A stretch of 64,000 bases of DNA from the NCBI RefSeq assembly GCF_024809975.1, contig NZ_JANUDY010000013.1, forward strand, positions 1 through 64,000. Reading direction: 5' to 3'. The stretch's first letter is position 1, and the number at the start of each line of letters is the position of its first letter. Below, piece after piece: positions 12,000 to 22,017 of this stretch. The DNA comes from Comamonas sp. BIGb0152 (lineage in GTDB: Bacteria; Pseudomonadota; Gammaproteobacteria; Burkholderiales; Burkholderiaceae_C). The notes beneath the pieces are model-generated. The model was not told the origin of the DNA. It worked only from the letters and a program-made list of their open reading frames with translations, and searched no databases. Both the position numbers and the translations under genes were made by a program.

Positions 12000-13277
12000 T
12001 CAATTATCTACCTTGGCGCTGCCGTAACGGCGCTCCACATAGGCCTGCACGATCTCGTGGAACTCTTGCGCAATGCGGTCGCCGCGCAAGGTCAGGGCCT
12101 TTTCGCCGTCGATAAAAACGGGCGCGGCAGGCGATTCGCCATTGCCGGGTAGGCTGATACCGATGTCGGCATGCTTGCTCTCGCCGGGGCCGTTGACGAT
12201 GCAGCCCATCACGGCCACCTTCATCTTCTCGACGCCAGGGTATTTCACCCGCCACACCGGCATCTGCGAGCGCAGGTGCTGGTCAATGTCATGCGCCAGC
12301 TCCTGGAAGGTGGTGCTGGTGGTGCGACCGCAGCCTGGGCAGGCGGTGACGCTGGGCACAAAGCTGCGCATGCCCATGGCCTGCAAAATCTCGCTGGCCA
12401 CCACCACCTCTTGGGTGCGTGCTTCGCCCGGCTGGGGTGTCAGTGACACGCGGATGGTGTCGCCAATGCCGTCCTGCAGCAAGATGGACAGCGCAGCGGC
12501 CGAGGCCACCGTGCCCTTGGTACCCATGCCCGCCTCGGTCAGCCCCAAGTGCAGCGCATAGTCGCAACGCGCCGACAGCCCCCGGTAAACAGCGATCAAA
12601 TCCTGCACACCACTGACCTTGCAGGACAGAATGATCTGGTCACCGCTCAGGCCCATTTCCTCAGCCCGCTGCGCTGACGATATCGCCGACGTAATCAGCG
12701 CCTCGTACATCACTTGGCGCGCATCCCAAGGCACGGCCCGGCGGCTGTTCACATCCATCAGCTCGGCCAGCAGCTCCTGGTCCAGGCTGCCCCAGTTCAC
12801 ACCAATGCGCACGGCCTTGTCGTACGCGATGGCCGCCTCAATCATCTGGCCAAACTGCTTGTCCTTTTTGTCGCCCTTGCCGACATTGCCGGGGTTGATC
12901 CGGTATTTGGAGAGGGCTTTGGCACAATCGGGAAACTCGGTCAGCAGGCGATGCCCGTTGTAGTGAAAGTCGCCCACCAGAGGCACGTTCTCACCCATGC
13001 GGTCAAGCTGCTCGCGCACATAGGGCACGGCCGCTGCCGCCTCAGGCGTGTTGACGGTGATGCGCACCATCTCCGAGCCCGCCTGTGCCAGCTCCTTGAC
13101 CTGGATGGCCGTCTCGATCACATCGACGGTATCGGTGTTCGTCATCGACTGTATGCGCACGGGCGCATCGCCCCCTACCGTGACCACACGGTCACCCCAG
13201 ACCACGCGGGCCTGGCGGCTTTTACGGGCGGCGGGTGCCACCATGGACACGGGCGACAGGACGTTCTCTTCTTGCAC
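12000..13277 (-). CDS. ispG: 4-hydroxy-3-methylbut-2-en-1-yl diphosphate synthase IspG
   Basis: [4Fe-4S] enzyme of the MEP isoprenoid pathway converting MEcPP to HMBPP. The 425-residue product starts its conserved core at [26 protein letters not shown]. Cluster cysteines lie in TACPGCGRT near residue 313 and [11 protein letters not shown] near residue 362. The start is a GTG at 13277, immediately after the TAA of the upstream rodZ-like gene; ATG 13244 is a less likely alternative. hisS lies downstream. Confidence 0.97.
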   Translation of the reverse strand: MQEENVLSPVSMVAPAARKSRQARVVWGDRVVTVGGDAPVRIQSMTNTDTVDVIETAIQVKELAQAGSEMVRITVNTPEAAAAVPYVREQLDRMGENVPLVGDFHYNGHRLLTEFPDCAKALSKYRINPGNVGKGDKKDKQFGQMIEAAIAYDKAVRIGVNWGSLDQELLAELMDVNSRRAVPWDARQVMYEALITSAISSAQRAEEMGLSGDQIILSCKVSGVQDLIAVYRGLSARCDYALHLGLTEAGMGTKGTVASAAALSILLQDGIGDTIRVSLTPQPGEARTQEVVVASEILQAMGMRSFVPSVTACPGCGRTTSTTFQELAHDIDQHLRSQMPVWRVKYPGVEKMKVAVMGCIVNGPGESKHADIGISLPGNGESPAAPVFIDGEKALTLRGDRIAQEFHEIVQAYVERRYGSAKVDN

Positions 13278-14207
13278 TTAATTCACCTCAAAACGGGCAG
13301 TGCTGCCCTTGGTCACTTTTTTCAGATCAAAAACCGACCCGCGCAACTGCATCTCCACACCGGCTACATTGCCCACGATGAGCCTGAGCGGCGGCGTGGC
13401 CGCAATATCTTCAGTGGTGCCGGCGCGGATGGTCTTTTCAAACACCACCTTGCCACTGGCCTCTTTGACCTGCACCCAGCTGTCCTGGCTGGTCTTGAAG
13501 TGCAGCAAGGGTGCGCTTTCTGCCGGCGCAGCTGCTGCAGCCGCAGGGATGGCAGCTGCCGGGCTGGACTGGCCCGCCCCCGTTGGGCCAGTGCCAGAGT
13601 CGGCCGCGCCATTGGCCGGTGCCTCGGGCACTGGATCGGTGGAGCTGCCTCCCAGCGATACCGGCTCGGATTGGTCAGCCACACCGGCTACATTGTTGGA
13701 GCGTGGCGCAGCAGGGGCAGACGCAGCGGTCGAGCTCTTCCAGTAGCCCAAGAGCTGCGGATAAAACAGCACCCCAACGGTCGCCACCACCAGCAACACC
13801 ACCACGCCCATCCAGGGAAAAGGCTTGCTGCTGGGGAAATCATTTTTCTTGCTCTGTGCCGGGCCCACCGCAACCCGCGCCTTGACACTGTCAACACCCG
13901 AGTTCAAATCCTTGCCGGGCGGCTTGGGCAACTGGGCCAACACCGGAGCTGGGTCGATCTTCAGCACCCGGCAGACCGCCGAGGCCAAGGCCCGCACAAA
14001 GACCACATCGGGAAACACCGCCAAGTCGCCCGCCTCCAGCGCTTCGAGCTTGTGCACGGACACCTTCAGGTGGGCAGCCAAGGCGGGCAGATGGTAGCCT
14101 CGCTCTTCGCGGGCCTGGCGCAGCATGTCCCCGGCGCCAAGTACTCCAGCAGCGCCCGATGGCTGGCCCGAACCGTTCACTTCTTCTTGCATATCAGACT
14201 CGATCAC
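13278..14207 (-). CDS. RodZ-like helix-turn-helix membrane protein
   Basis: Layout matches RodZ, which ties MreB to the elongation machinery and sets rod shape: a cytoplasmic Cro/Xre-type domain (residues 25-95, LRQAREERGYHLPALAAHLK), a single membrane helix (about 139-157, VVVLLVVATVGVLFYPQLL), a long alanine/serine/proline linker, and a C-terminal DUF4115 domain (SWVQVKEASGKVVFE ... GNVAGVEMQLRGSVFDL). The GTG at 14207 overlaps the pilW stop codon (GTGA), suggesting coupling; ATG 14192 is an alternative. About 309 residues. Position between pilW and ispG is conserved in proteobacteria. Confidence 0.88.
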   Translation of the reverse strand: MIESDMQEEVNGSGQPSGAAGVLGAGDMLRQAREERGYHLPALAAHLKVSVHKLEALEAGDLAVFPDVVFVRALASAVCRVLKIDPAPVLAQLPKPPGKDLNSGVDSVKARVAVGPAQSKKNDFPSSKPFPWMGVVVLLVVATVGVLFYPQLLGYWKSSTAASAPAAPRSNNVAGVADQSEPVSLGGSSTDPVPEAPANGAADSGTGPTGAGQSSPAAAIPAAAAAAPAESAPLLHFKTSQDSWVQVKEASGKVVFEKTIRAGTTEDIAATPPLRLIVGNVAGVEMQLRGSVFDLKKVTKGSTARFEVN

Positions 14208-15028
14208 AGCACGCCTCCGCCGGCAATGCGTGCCGCCTCTTTGGAATCGGGAAAGCGCCTTTGCAGCTGTGCAGCCAGCGTGCGTGCGCTTTGGCCATCA
14301 CCCAGGGCTTTTTCAATTTGGATGCCGAGAAACAAGGAGCCGGCATTGGCCAGTTCACCGTTGTTGAGGCGGCGAATGTAGAACTGGGCGCGCCGGGGGT
14401 CGCCGCGCTGGTTCATCAGCTTGGCCAGGTTGAAGCTGACGATGGGGTTGCCTGCGTCGTACTCATAGGCCTTGAGCAAGCTGGCCTCGGCCTCAGCAGG
14501 TTTGCCCGCCGCTTCCTGGCACAGGCCTTGCGCCATCAAGGTCTTGGCTTGCTGAAAATACTGGCGCTGCACCAAGGCCTGGTTGAAATAGCGATCTGCC
14601 GCATCGAACTGCTTTTCCTGGCAGAGCAACCAACCATGGTTGTGCATGATGTTGGCGTCGGTGGGCTTGAGGGTTTGGGCCTTGCTGAAGCTCTCCGCTG
14701 CGATATCGGGCTCGCCCAATTGCATGTAGATCAGCCCGCGCATGTTGTAGGCGTCGCCACTGGTCGGGTCCAAGGCCAAGACCTGCTTGATCTCATCGAG
14801 TGCGATGGTGGTCTTGCCCGACTGAAAATAATTGGCCGCCAGCTCAAGGCGGATGCGTGCACGCCGATGGACATCGGTCTCATCAGACTGGGTGACATAG
14901 GCCGCATCTTCACGCGCCGCCGTGGTAGCACCACAGCCGGCTAGCCCACCCACCAGGGCCAGACCCAGGAAGGTGGCAGCCACCAGGCGATGAACCCTCG
15001 GTTGCCCTGTTGTCAAAGCCTCTCGCAT
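14204..15028 (-). CDS. pilW: Type IV pilus biogenesis/stability lipoprotein PilW (PilF)
   Basis: TPR lipoprotein, about 274 residues, family known to help the PilQ secretin multimerise in the outer membrane. The signal peptide ends in a lipobox (LALVGGLAGC, cysteine near residue 33). Tandem TPR units follow, for example GDAYNMRGLIYMQLGEPDIAAESFSKA and NIMHNHGWLLCQEKQFDAADRYFNQA read as separate repeats. ATG 15028 is chosen because GGAGGG lies six bases before it. It lies between rlmN and the rodZ-like gene with a 4-nt overlap downstream. Confidence 0.93.
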   Translation of the reverse strand: MREALTTGQPRVHRLVAATFLGLALVGGLAGCGATTAAREDAAYVTQSDETDVHRRARIRLELAANYFQSGKTTIALDEIKQVLALDPTSGDAYNMRGLIYMQLGEPDIAAESFSKAQTLKPTDANIMHNHGWLLCQEKQFDAADRYFNQALVQRQYFQQAKTLMAQGLCQEAAGKPAEAEASLLKAYEYDAGNPIVSFNLAKLMNQRGDPRRAQFYIRRLNNGELANAGSLFLGIQIEKALGDGQSARTLAAQLQRRFPDSKEAARIAGGGVL

Positions 15029-15058
15029 GCACACCCTCCTCAAACTATTGGACTACTT

Positions 15059-16180
15059 CTAAATTTGCGCCAGCGGTATGACCCGGTTTTTTGCCATGCG
15101 TTCTGCCGCTTTGGTGCGGTCTTTCACATCACCGGCCAGCTGGCCACAGGCGGCATCGATATCGTCGCCCCGGGTCTTGCGTACCGTGGTGACCACGCCC
15201 GCATCCGAGAGCATCTTGGCAAATTCAGTCACCCGGTTGGCAGGTGATCGTAACAGACCCGACGCTGGAAAAGGGTTGAAAGGAATCAAATTGAACTTGC
15301 ACCATGCACCGCCCGAGCCCGCATACTCGCGCACCAGTGCTATCAATTGCTGGGCATGCTCGGGCTGGTCGTTGACGCCATCGAGCATGCAGTATTCAAA
15401 GGTGATGAAATCGCGCGGCGCAAACGCCAGGTAGCGGCGGCAGGACTGCATCAGCTCTTCGAGCGGGTATTTCTTGTTCAGTGGCACCAAGCCATTGCGC
15501 AGCGGGTCGTTGGGGGCGTGCAGCGACACGGCCAGCGCCACTGCGCAATCCTGCGAGAGGCGGTCCATCATCGGTACCACACCGGAGGTGGAGACGGTGA
15601 CGCGGCGGCGCGACAAACCATAGCCATGGTCATCGAGCATGGTGCGCAGCGCAGGCACCAAGGCCGTGTAGTTTTGCAAGGGCTCGCCCATGCCCATCAT
15701 CACCACGTTGGAGATGATGCGCTCCTCGCGCCCCAGGCGCTTGCGCAAGGCATGCTCGGCAAACCACAGCTGCGCCATGATTTCGCCGGTGGTCAGGTTG
15801 CGGCTGAAGCCCTGGTGCCCGGTAGAGCAAAAGCGGCATCCCACCGCGCAACCGGCCTGCGAAGAGACGCACAAGGTGCCACGGTCGTCTTCAGGAATAA
15901 ATACGGATTCGACGGCATTGCCGTCACCGACATCAAACAGCCACTTGACCGTTCCGTCGGAGGACACATGCTCAGTGATCACGGGCAGCGCCGTGACATG
16001 GGCCGTGCCCTTGAGTTTTTCGCGCAGGGACTTGGCCAGATCGGTCATCTGGTCAAAATCGGCTGCACCGCGCTGGTGGATCCAGCGAAAAAGCTGCGTG
16101 GCCCGGAAGCGCTTCTCTCCCAGCCCTTCGCAAAAGGCGGTCAAACCAGCCAAATCAAAATCAAGCAAATTGGTGGTCAT
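15059..16180 (-). CDS. rlmN: Dual-specificity RNA methyltransferase RlmN
   Basis: Radical SAM enzyme methylating C2 of A2503 in 23S rRNA and A37 of some tRNAs. The radical SAM cysteines are in [11 protein letters not shown] near residue 110-120. The methyl-carrying cysteines are expected in [10 protein letters not shown] near residue 252 or in the C-terminal [15 protein letters not shown]; the second fits the family position. GMGEPLQNY is the SAM-binding segment. I use ATG 16180 ([10 protein letters not shown]); the open frame extends to a GTG at 16201. About 373 residues. Confidence 0.96.
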   Translation of the reverse strand: MTTNLLDFDLAGLTAFCEGLGEKRFRATQLFRWIHQRGAADFDQMTDLAKSLREKLKGTAHVTALPVITEHVSSDGTVKWLFDVGDGNAVESVFIPEDDRGTLCVSSQAGCAVGCRFCSTGHQGFSRNLTTGEIMAQLWFAEHALRKRLGREERIISNVVMMGMGEPLQNYTALVPALRTMLDDHGYGLSRRRVTVSTSGVVPMMDRLSQDCAVALAVSLHAPNDPLRNGLVPLNKKYPLEELMQSCRRYLAFAPRDFITFEYCMLDGVNDQPEHAQQLIALVREYAGSGGAWCKFNLIPFNPFPASGLLRSPANRVTEFAKMLSDAGVVTTVRKTRGDDIDAACGQLAGDVKDRTKAAERMAKNRVIPLAQI

Positions 16181-16212
16181 GGGGTATACGCTCGGGGCCA
16201 CTTACCTATGCC

Positions 16213-16233
16213 GCGCGGCCACACAGGCCGCGC
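16213..16233. other. Perfect GC-rich hairpin between rlmN and ndk
   Basis: GCGCGGCC and GGCCGCGC pair perfectly around the five-base loop ACACA, just downstream of the ndk stop codon on the minus strand. No T-run follows, so it is not a canonical intrinsic terminator; it may protect the ndk mRNA 3' end or separate expression of ndk and rlmN. Confidence 0.6.
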
Positions 16234-16242
16234 ACATGTCAA

Positions 16243-16668
16243 TTAACGGGTGTAAACGTTCATGCCGGGGAAGAAGAACGAGATTTCCACCGCAGCGGTT
16301 TCAGCAGCGTCAGAGCCGTGCACAGCGTTGGCATCGATGCTGTCAGCGAAATCAGCGCGGATGGTGCCCTTGTCGGCCTTCTTAGGGTCGGTAGCGCCCA
16401 TCAGCTCACGGTTCTTCAGGATGGCGTTTTCGCCTTCCAGTGCCTGGATCATCACAGGGCCGGAGATCATGAAGTCCACCAGGTCCTTGAAGAAAGGACG
16501 GGCAGCGTGCACAGCGTAGAACTGTTCAGCGTCTTGACGCGACAGTTGCACCAGCTTGGCGGCGACGATCTTCAGGCCAGCAGCTTCAAAGCGGGCGTAG
16601 ATTTGACCGATAACATTCTTAGCCACTGCGTCGGGCTTGATGATCGAGAGGGTGCGTTCAATTGCCAT
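16243..16668 (-). CDS. ndk: Nucleoside diphosphate kinase
   Basis: Transfers the gamma phosphate between nucleoside tri- and diphosphates through a phosphohistidine. The 141-residue protein has the active-site histidine in [13 protein letters not shown] near residue 117 and the N-terminal [12 protein letters not shown] strand. [21 protein letters not shown] is typical. Start ATG 16668, preceded by CAGGAAA. It lies between rluB and rlmN on the same strand. Confidence 0.98.
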   Translation of the reverse strand: MAIERTLSIIKPDAVAKNVIGQIYARFEAAGLKIVAAKLVQLSRQDAEQFYAVHAARPFFKDLVDFMISGPVMIQALEGENAILKNRELMGATDPKKADKGTIRADFADSIDANAVHGSDAAETAAVEISFFFPGMNVYTR

Positions 16669-16746
16669 AATAAATTTCCTGTTGATGGTTTTTTTGCCGT
16701 AAAAGCAACCTTTGATTGTACGGCGTCCTGAAAGTCAGCGGCGTGA

Positions 16747-18234
16747 CTACGACCTTCCGCCGCGGTTAAATCCACCACCACCACCACCACCGCCGCCACC
16801 GCCCTTGCGTTGACCCTGGCGTTGGCGTGTGAGACTGTCATGGCCAATGTAGCCCTGCGAGGTCTTCATCGGATCGGGCTGGCTGCTGCGCTTTTCGGGT
16901 GCCTTGCGCAGGCCACCACCGCGGGTGTTCTTAGCCGGGCCAATCGAAGGACGCGGGCCATTGTGCTGGGGGCGGTTGTCACTGCGGCCACCGCGCCCTG
17001 CGGAATTCTGCTCACGCGGCTTGCGTTCGGCAACGCCACCGGCAGCAATGGTCAGCGCCTGGATATCGTTCTGGTCCAACTCGACCCAGGAGCCACGGCG
17101 CAGACCGCGCGGCAGCACCATGGCGCCGTAGCGGATACGGATCAGGCGGCTGACCGCATGGCCCACCGACTCGAACATGCGGCGCACTTCGCGGTTGCGG
17201 CCTTCGGAGATGGTGACCCGGTACCAGCAGTTGGCACCCTCGCCACCACCGTCGTCGATGGAGCCGAAGCTGGCCATGCCGTCTTCCAGCTTCACACCGG
17301 CCAGCAGCAGGGCTTTTTCTTCATTCGTCAGCGCGCCCAGCACGCGGACTGCGTACTCGCGCTCCAGGCCGAAGCGGGGGTGCATCAGGTTGTTGGCCAA
17401 CTCACCCGAGTTGGTGAACAGCAACAGACCTTCGGTGTTCAGATCCAGGCGACCGATGGACTGCCACTTGCCATGCGAGACGCGGGGCAGCTTGCGGAAC
17501 ACCGTCGGGCGGTTCTGGGGGTCGTCATGCGTCACCACCTCACCCACCGGCTTGTGGTAGGCCAGCACGCGCGCTGGCGGCTGCTCAATACGGAAGGTGA
17601 TGAGCTTGCCGTTCACACGGATCTTGTCGCTGTGCAAGATGCGCTGACCGACGTGAGCAGGTTCGTTGTTGACGGAAATACGGCCTTCCAGAATCAGGCG
17701 CTCCATCTCCAGACGCGAACCCATGCCCGCCTGGGCGAGCAGCTTGTGCAGCTTGGGGGCCTCGACGTGGGGCTGGAGCACGCGCTTGACCGGTGCCGGA
17801 GCGTCCGAGTCCTCGGCATCTTCCAGCGCGCCGGCCACCACGTCTTCAAAGGCATAGCCCTCGGACGAGGTCTCCGGCTGCGGACGCGGCGCAGCAGCGC
17901 GGCTGCGGGGCGCGGCGGCTTCGCCATCTTCACCCTGCGCATCTCGGGGCTGTCCATCGCGATCGCGGAAGCGGCGGGCACGTGCCGGGTAGCGGCTTAC
18001 GCGTTGCTCACCATCGCGGCGTGGGCGCGGCTCGGCAGCAGAGCCCTGCTCTGCAGCTTCGTCGGCTGCGCCCTCTTGCGGGGCGGCCTGTGCGGGCAGC
18101 GAATCGCCCGCAGTGTCTTGCGCGGGCAGCGCACGTTTGCGCGGGGCGCGGCGTTTTTCAGCCGGAGCAGCACCTTCTTGCAAGGCCTTATCTCCGTCCA
18201 GGGGCGAATTTGTATCGCTGGTATCACTCATCAT
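16747..18234 (-). CDS. rluB: Ribosomal large subunit pseudouridine synthase RluB
   Basis: Makes pseudouridine at position 2605 of 23S rRNA. The S4 RNA-binding domain (about residues 162-205, [20 protein letters not shown]) is followed by the catalytic domain with the aspartate in [13 protein letters not shown] near residue 270. The protein is long at 495 residues: an N-terminal extension of about 155 residues rich in A, E, R and P, and a basic Gly-rich C-terminal tail of about 100 residues that ends in a run of eleven glycines (with one interruption). Both tails are probably disordered. Overlaps the end of scpB by 11 nt. Confidence 0.93.
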   Translation of the reverse strand: MMSDTSDTNSPLDGDKALQEGAAPAEKRRAPRKRALPAQDTAGDSLPAQAAPQEGAADEAAEQGSAAEPRPRRDGEQRVSRYPARARRFRDRDGQPRDAQGEDGEAAAPRSRAAAPRPQPETSSEGYAFEDVVAGALEDAEDSDAPAPVKRVLQPHVEAPKLHKLLAQAGMGSRLEMERLILEGRISVNNEPAHVGQRILHSDKIRVNGKLITFRIEQPPARVLAYHKPVGEVVTHDDPQNRPTVFRKLPRVSHGKWQSIGRLDLNTEGLLLFTNSGELANNLMHPRFGLEREYAVRVLGALTNEEKALLLAGVKLEDGMASFGSIDDGGGEGANCWYRVTISEGRNREVRRMFESVGHAVSRLIRIRYGAMVLPRGLRRGSWVELDQNDIQALTIAAGGVAERKPREQNSAGRGGRSDNRPQHNGPRPSIGPAKNTRGGGLRKAPEKRSSQPDPMKTSQGYIGHDSLTRQRQGQRKGGGGGGGGGGGFNRGGRS

Positions 18235-19096
18235 CTTTTTGCTTTTCTACCCCGCCTAGCGCGGAATTATGGGCATCGTCATCACGGACCAAGGGATCCG
18301 CATCTTTTTCTGTAGCCAGTGCGGCAGGGGCATCCATATCGCCACCCGGCACACCAGCCTCGGCCGCCACACCAGCGGCAGCATCTTCATCACCGGCAGC
18401 CTCAGCCGCCAGCGCAAGCGCCGCATCCTGCGTCGCCTGCAGGGGCTCGGCAGCGGGAGCGGCCAAGGCCATGGGTTCACCGACCAGCTCAAATACCTCG
18501 GCATCCGCCGGCCCTGCATCCTGCAAGGCAGCATCCGCTGGCGGTGCTTCCAGCGGCAGGCTGTCAAACATCGTCTGCGGCGCGTTGCTGTTGTCGAGCT
18601 CCGGCAATTGGTCCAGCGACTGCAGGCCCAGGTCATCAAGAAACTGCCGGGTGGTCGCCAGCAAAGCCGGACGCCCGATCGTCTCGCGATAACCAATCAC
18701 CTCCACCCAGCCTCGATCCTCCAATTGCTTGATGATCAGGCTGTTGACAGTCACCCCACGGATATCTTCAATGTCTCCACGCGTGACCGGTTGCCGGTAG
18801 GCAATGATGGCCAAGGTTTCCAAGGTGGCACGCGAATACTTCGGTGGCTTCTCGGGGTGCAAACGGTCCAGATACTCGCGCATCTCCGGCCGGCTCTGAA
18901 AGCGCCAGCCCGATGCCACCTGCACCAACTCCACACCGCGATGCGACCAATCGAGCTGCAACTCCTGCAGCAGCACCTTGAGCGTATCCGTCCCTAAATC
19001 ATCCGCAAACAGACCCCGCAGCTCACGCACGGTGATGGGCTGGGGCGCGCAGATCAGCGCAGTCTCCAGCACCCGTTTTGCTTCCAAAGTATGCAT
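18224..19096 (-). CDS. scpB: Segregation and condensation protein ScpB
   Basis: Winged-helix partner of ScpA and the SMC condensin. The conserved part covers residues 1-165 ([38 protein letters not shown], the [11 protein letters not shown] segment and [20 protein letters not shown]). The remaining 120 residues are acidic and alanine-rich, a lineage extension with no domain I recognise. I use ATG 19096 (MHTLEAK); the open frame continues upstream without conservation. About 290 residues. It overlaps rluB by 11 nt, so the two are probably translated together. Confidence 0.93.
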   Translation of the reverse strand: MHTLEAKRVLETALICAPQPITVRELRGLFADDLGTDTLKVLLQELQLDWSHRGVELVQVASGWRFQSRPEMREYLDRLHPEKPPKYSRATLETLAIIAYRQPVTRGDIEDIRGVTVNSLIIKQLEDRGWVEVIGYRETIGRPALLATTRQFLDDLGLQSLDQLPELDNSNAPQTMFDSLPLEAPPADAALQDAGPADAEVFELVGEPMALAAPAAEPLQATQDAALALAAEAAGDEDAAAGVAAEAGVPGGDMDAPAALATEKDADPLVRDDDAHNSALGGVEKQKDDE

Positions 19097-19292
19097 GCGA
19101 TAAATCCCTGTTGGCACGCAGCGCGCAGCTGCGTGTTGAGACAAAGGAATGCGTATCAAGAGGGCCGTGTTTGCATGGCCAAGATCACGGCGCAGGCATA
19201 AGCGCCCATAGCCGTCGGCACTGGGCGCCACCCATGCAGCATGCAAACTTGGTGTTTGCCCTGGTCAAAAACCAGCCCTGCATTGGCGGCGC

Positions 19293-20360
19293 TTAGGCCA
19301 ATTCGGCCAAATTATACCGAAGATCCCAATTTTCCATCGCCGAGGTGATATCGGCCGGTGGCAGTGCGAACCAGGACATGCTCTGCCCCGTCACCGGATG
19401 CACAAAGGCCAACCTCAGCGCATGCAAGGCCTGGCGCTGCATGCCGGCAGCCGGTGTGCCGCCATAGAGCGTGTCCGCCAGCAAGGGGTGCTGGAGCGAC
19501 GCCATGTGCACGCGAATCTGGTGGGTGCGCCCGGTATGCAGACTGCAGAACACCGCACAGCCCTGCTGGCCGTTGACCAAGAGGCGGATGTCGGTTCTGG
19601 CAGGCTTGCCGGGGTGCTGGGCCAGGTCCACTGCTGCCATGCGCAGGCGGTTGCGCGGATCGCGGCCAATCGGCAGGCTGACCGAGGTCTGCGCCGCGCC
19701 CTGCCAAGGCTTGTGGCCCAGCGCCAGGTAGTTGCGGCGCACATCGCGCGCAGCAATCAGCTTGACCAGCGCATCCATGGTCTGGCGCTCGCGCGCCACC
19801 ACCATCAGGCCGCTGGTGTCCTTGTCCAGCCGGTGCACAATGCCCGCGCGCGGCAACAAAGCCGCCTTGGGATCCAAGGCCAGCAGCGCATTGAGCAAGG
19901 TGCCGCTCCAATTGCCCGGCGCCGGGTGCACCACCATGCCGGCGGGCTTGTTGATGACGAGCAGGTGCTCGTCCTGGTAGACCACGTCCAGCGGGATATC
20001 TTGCGGCAAGAAGGCCTGGCTTTGCTGCGTGGGACGCAGCTCGACCACCGCCTGGTCCCCGGCCTTGACCTTGGCACTGGGCTTGAGCCCGGCCTTGCCA
20101 TTGACCAGTACCGCACCTTGCAATAGCAGCGCCTGCAGGTAGCTGCGGGAGAACTCAGGCACCCACAGCGCCAGCGCCTTGTCCAGGCGCAGACCGTGCT
20201 CGCCAATCCCGGCAACGATGCTGCGGGTCTCCCAGGTCTGTGACTCGACTTCCGCCGACTCTTCATCCCCTTCGTGCGACGCCAGCGCGGCATCCTCCAA
20301 ATGGGAAAAGCCGACATCGTCGGCGGGCGGCGATGTCGACTTCGAAGAAGTGCCCGGCAT
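19293..20360 (-). CDS. rluD: Ribosomal large subunit pseudouridine synthase RluD
   Basis: RluA-family enzyme expected to modify helix 69 of 23S rRNA (positions 1911, 1915, 1917). An S4 domain (RLDKALALWVPEFSRSYLQ, about residues 58-110) precedes the catalytic domain with the motif HRLDKDTSGLMVVA near residue 177. About 355 residues; the first 45 are acidic and not conserved. The ATG shares one base with the nlpD stop (TGATG), pointing to coupled translation. RluD was chosen over RluC by length, motif and gene order. Confidence 0.9.
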   Translation of the reverse strand: MPGTSSKSTSPPADDVGFSHLEDAALASHEGDEESAEVESQTWETRSIVAGIGEHGLRLDKALALWVPEFSRSYLQALLLQGAVLVNGKAGLKPSAKVKAGDQAVVELRPTQQSQAFLPQDIPLDVVYQDEHLLVINKPAGMVVHPAPGNWSGTLLNALLALDPKAALLPRAGIVHRLDKDTSGLMVVARERQTMDALVKLIAARDVRRNYLALGHKPWQGAAQTSVSLPIGRDPRNRLRMAAVDLAQHPGKPARTDIRLLVNGQQGCAVFCSLHTGRTHQIRVHMASLQHPLLADTLYGGTPAAGMQRQALHALRLAFVHPVTGQSMSWFALPPADITSAMENWDLRYNLAELA

Positions 20361-21205
20361 CAGCGGGAAGGCAGGTAGCGCGATGGATCGACCGGCTTGC
20401 CCTGGCGGCGCACCTCAAAGTGCAGCTTCACGCGGTCGGCGTCCGAGCTGCCCATCTCGGCAATCTTCTGGCCCTTCTTAACCACTTGGTCGTCCTTGAC
20501 CAGCAGGGTCTGGTTGTGGGCGTAAGCGGTCAGGTAGGTGTTGTTGTGCTTGACCAGAATCAGGTTGCCGTAGCCACGCAGGCCGGCACCCGAGTAGATC
20601 ACGCGTCCGTCGGCGGCCGCAACGACCGGATCGCCGGCTTTGCCGCCAATATCCACGCCCTTGTTGCGCGCGTCGTCAAAGCCTTGAATGACCGCACCCG
20701 ATGCAGGCCAGATAAAGCCCAGATTGCCATCGGCTGCAGCCGGAGCGGAAGCCGCTGCCGCAGCTGCCGGAGCAGGTGCAGGCGTGGCCGCTGGCGTGTT
20801 GGCACCCGTCACGGCAGGCGCGACGGCGGCAGGGGCGGCGCTTGCGGTAGTCGTCACCGGCGGCACCACGCGCAGCACCTGGCCCACTTCGATCACATTG
20901 GGATTGTCCAGGTTGCTCCAGCGGGCAATATCGCGCCAGTTCTGGCCATTGTCCGCCGCAATACGCATCAAGGTTTCGCCAGGCTTAACGGTGTAATAGC
21001 CAGGCTTGCCTGCGTTCTCTGCGCCAGGCAAGGTGGCGGGATCAATGCGCGCGGGCACAGACGCGTTCGACGAAGACATGCGGCCTGCCGACGAGCCCCG
21101 ATCTTCCACGGGCGCCTGGTTGAGCGATGTGCTACCGCAACCCGCCAGCACCATGGCCGCTACCACACTGGCACCCCAGGTCAAAACACCACGTGAATCC
21201 AACAT
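20360..21205 (-). CDS. nlpD: NlpD-like LysM/LytM lipoprotein
   Basis: Envelope lipoprotein of 281 residues with a lipobox (VVAAMVLAGC, cysteine at residue 23), a LysM domain (about residues 73-117, YYTVKPGETLMRIAADNG) and a C-terminal LytM/M23 domain (about 165-275). The peptidase site looks degenerate: the usual HxGxD is NKGVD, and the final HxH is KLHFE. This is the pattern of NlpD, which activates amidases rather than cutting peptidoglycan itself. The linker is alanine/proline-rich. Located between pcm and rluD. Confidence 0.92.
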   Translation of the reverse strand: MLDSRGVLTWGASVVAAMVLAGCGSTSLNQAPVEDRGSSAGRMSSSNASVPARIDPATLPGAENAGKPGYYTVKPGETLMRIAADNGQNWRDIARWSNLDNPNVIEVGQVLRVVPPVTTTASAAPAAVAPAVTGANTPAATPAPAPAAAAAASAPAAADGNLGFIWPASGAVIQGFDDARNKGVDIGGKAGDPVVAAADGRVIYSGAGLRGYGNLILVKHNNTYLTAYAHNQTLLVKDDQVVKKGQKIAEMGSSDADRVKLHFEVRRQGKPVDPSRYLPSR

Positions 21206-21216
21206 ACCTATCCTTC

Positions 21217-22017
21217 TTAACCAAGCCCCGATTTTAGGGGTACGAAATGAACATGCTCCAGAACCGTGCGCTGAAACCCATCAGCGCTGCGGTCCACCAC
21301 GAGCAAAACCTGTTGTTGACCTGGCCCCATCACCGGAGCCACCAGCCGGCCACCTTCCGCCAATTGATCGCACCAGGCCTGGGGGACGGAATCCCCCCCA
21401 GCCGCTGCGATGATCCCGGCATAGGGCGCGCCTTTTTCAAAACCCAGCATGCCATCGCCCAGGATCAGGTGCACATTGGCCAGCCGCAAAGGCCGCAGGT
21501 TAACCCGCGCCTTCTCATGCAACGCACGCAGCCGCTCAATGGTATACACCTCCTTGGCCATCAGGCTCAGAACCGCCGCCTGGTAGCCGCAGCCGGTGCC
21601 AATCTCCAAAATACGGCCCAGGCCCATTTTCCCTGCTGGCGATTGCAGCAGCAGCTCGCACATCCGCGCCACCACGCTGGGTTTGGAGATGGTCTGCCCC
21701 AATCCTATAGGCAAACTGGTGTCTTCATAGGCCTGCACCGCCAGCGCACTGTCAACAAACTGGTGGCGCAGCACGGAATTCATCACTTTGAGCACCCGGG
21801 TGTGCTCCACACCCGAGGCCGCCAGGCGCTGGACCATGCGCAGCCGAGCCGAGGTGAAGTCCACGCTCTCCGGGCCCAGGGACTCGCGCACCGCCATGGG
21901 CACGGGAGACAGCTCAGCGGGCAACCGGGCCCACTGCCGGTGCACACTGCTGGCCTGTGGTTTGCTGCTCACCGGCATGGCGCCGCGTGCAGGAAAGCCT
22001 GGCTTGCGCAAGCTCAC
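21217..22017 (-). CDS. pcm: Protein-L-isoaspartate O-methyltransferase
   Basis: Repairs damaged isoaspartyl residues by SAM-dependent methylation. The SAM motif ILEIGTGCGYQAAVLSLMA is near residue 125, the region VYTIERLRALHEKA follows, and IIAAAGGDSVPQAWCDQLAEGG is the post-motif segment. I choose the GTG at 22017 because GGAGG lies eight bases upstream and it overlaps the surE stop as GTGA; the ATG at 21978 would remove 13 residues. About 266 residues with a roughly 50-residue N-terminal extension beyond the enterobacterial enzyme. Confidence 0.93.
   Translation of the reverse strand: MSLRKPGFPARGAMPVSSKPQASSVHRQWARLPAELSPVPMAVRESLGPESVDFTSARLRMVQRLAASGVEHTRVLKVMNSVLRHQFVDSALAVQAYEDTSLPIGLGQTISKPSVVARMCELLLQSPAGKMGLGRILEIGTGCGYQAAVLSLMAKEVYTIERLRALHEKARVNLRPLRLANVHLILGDGMLGFEKGAPYAGIIAAAGGDSVPQAWCDQLAEGGRLVAPVMGPGQQQVLLVVDRSADGFQRTVLEHVHFVPLKSGLG

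Noticed and set aside
10571-12115. Plus-strand open frame of 514 codons over hisS
   Set aside because: Antisense shadow of hisS, His/Gln/Leu-rich composition with no family features.
16213-16233. Intrinsic terminator after ndk
   Set aside because: The stem is perfect but there is no T-run on the minus strand.
20360-21205. Active M23 peptidoglycan hydrolase
   Set aside because: The HxxxD zinc motif is changed to NKGVD, which argues for a non-catalytic NlpD-type activator.
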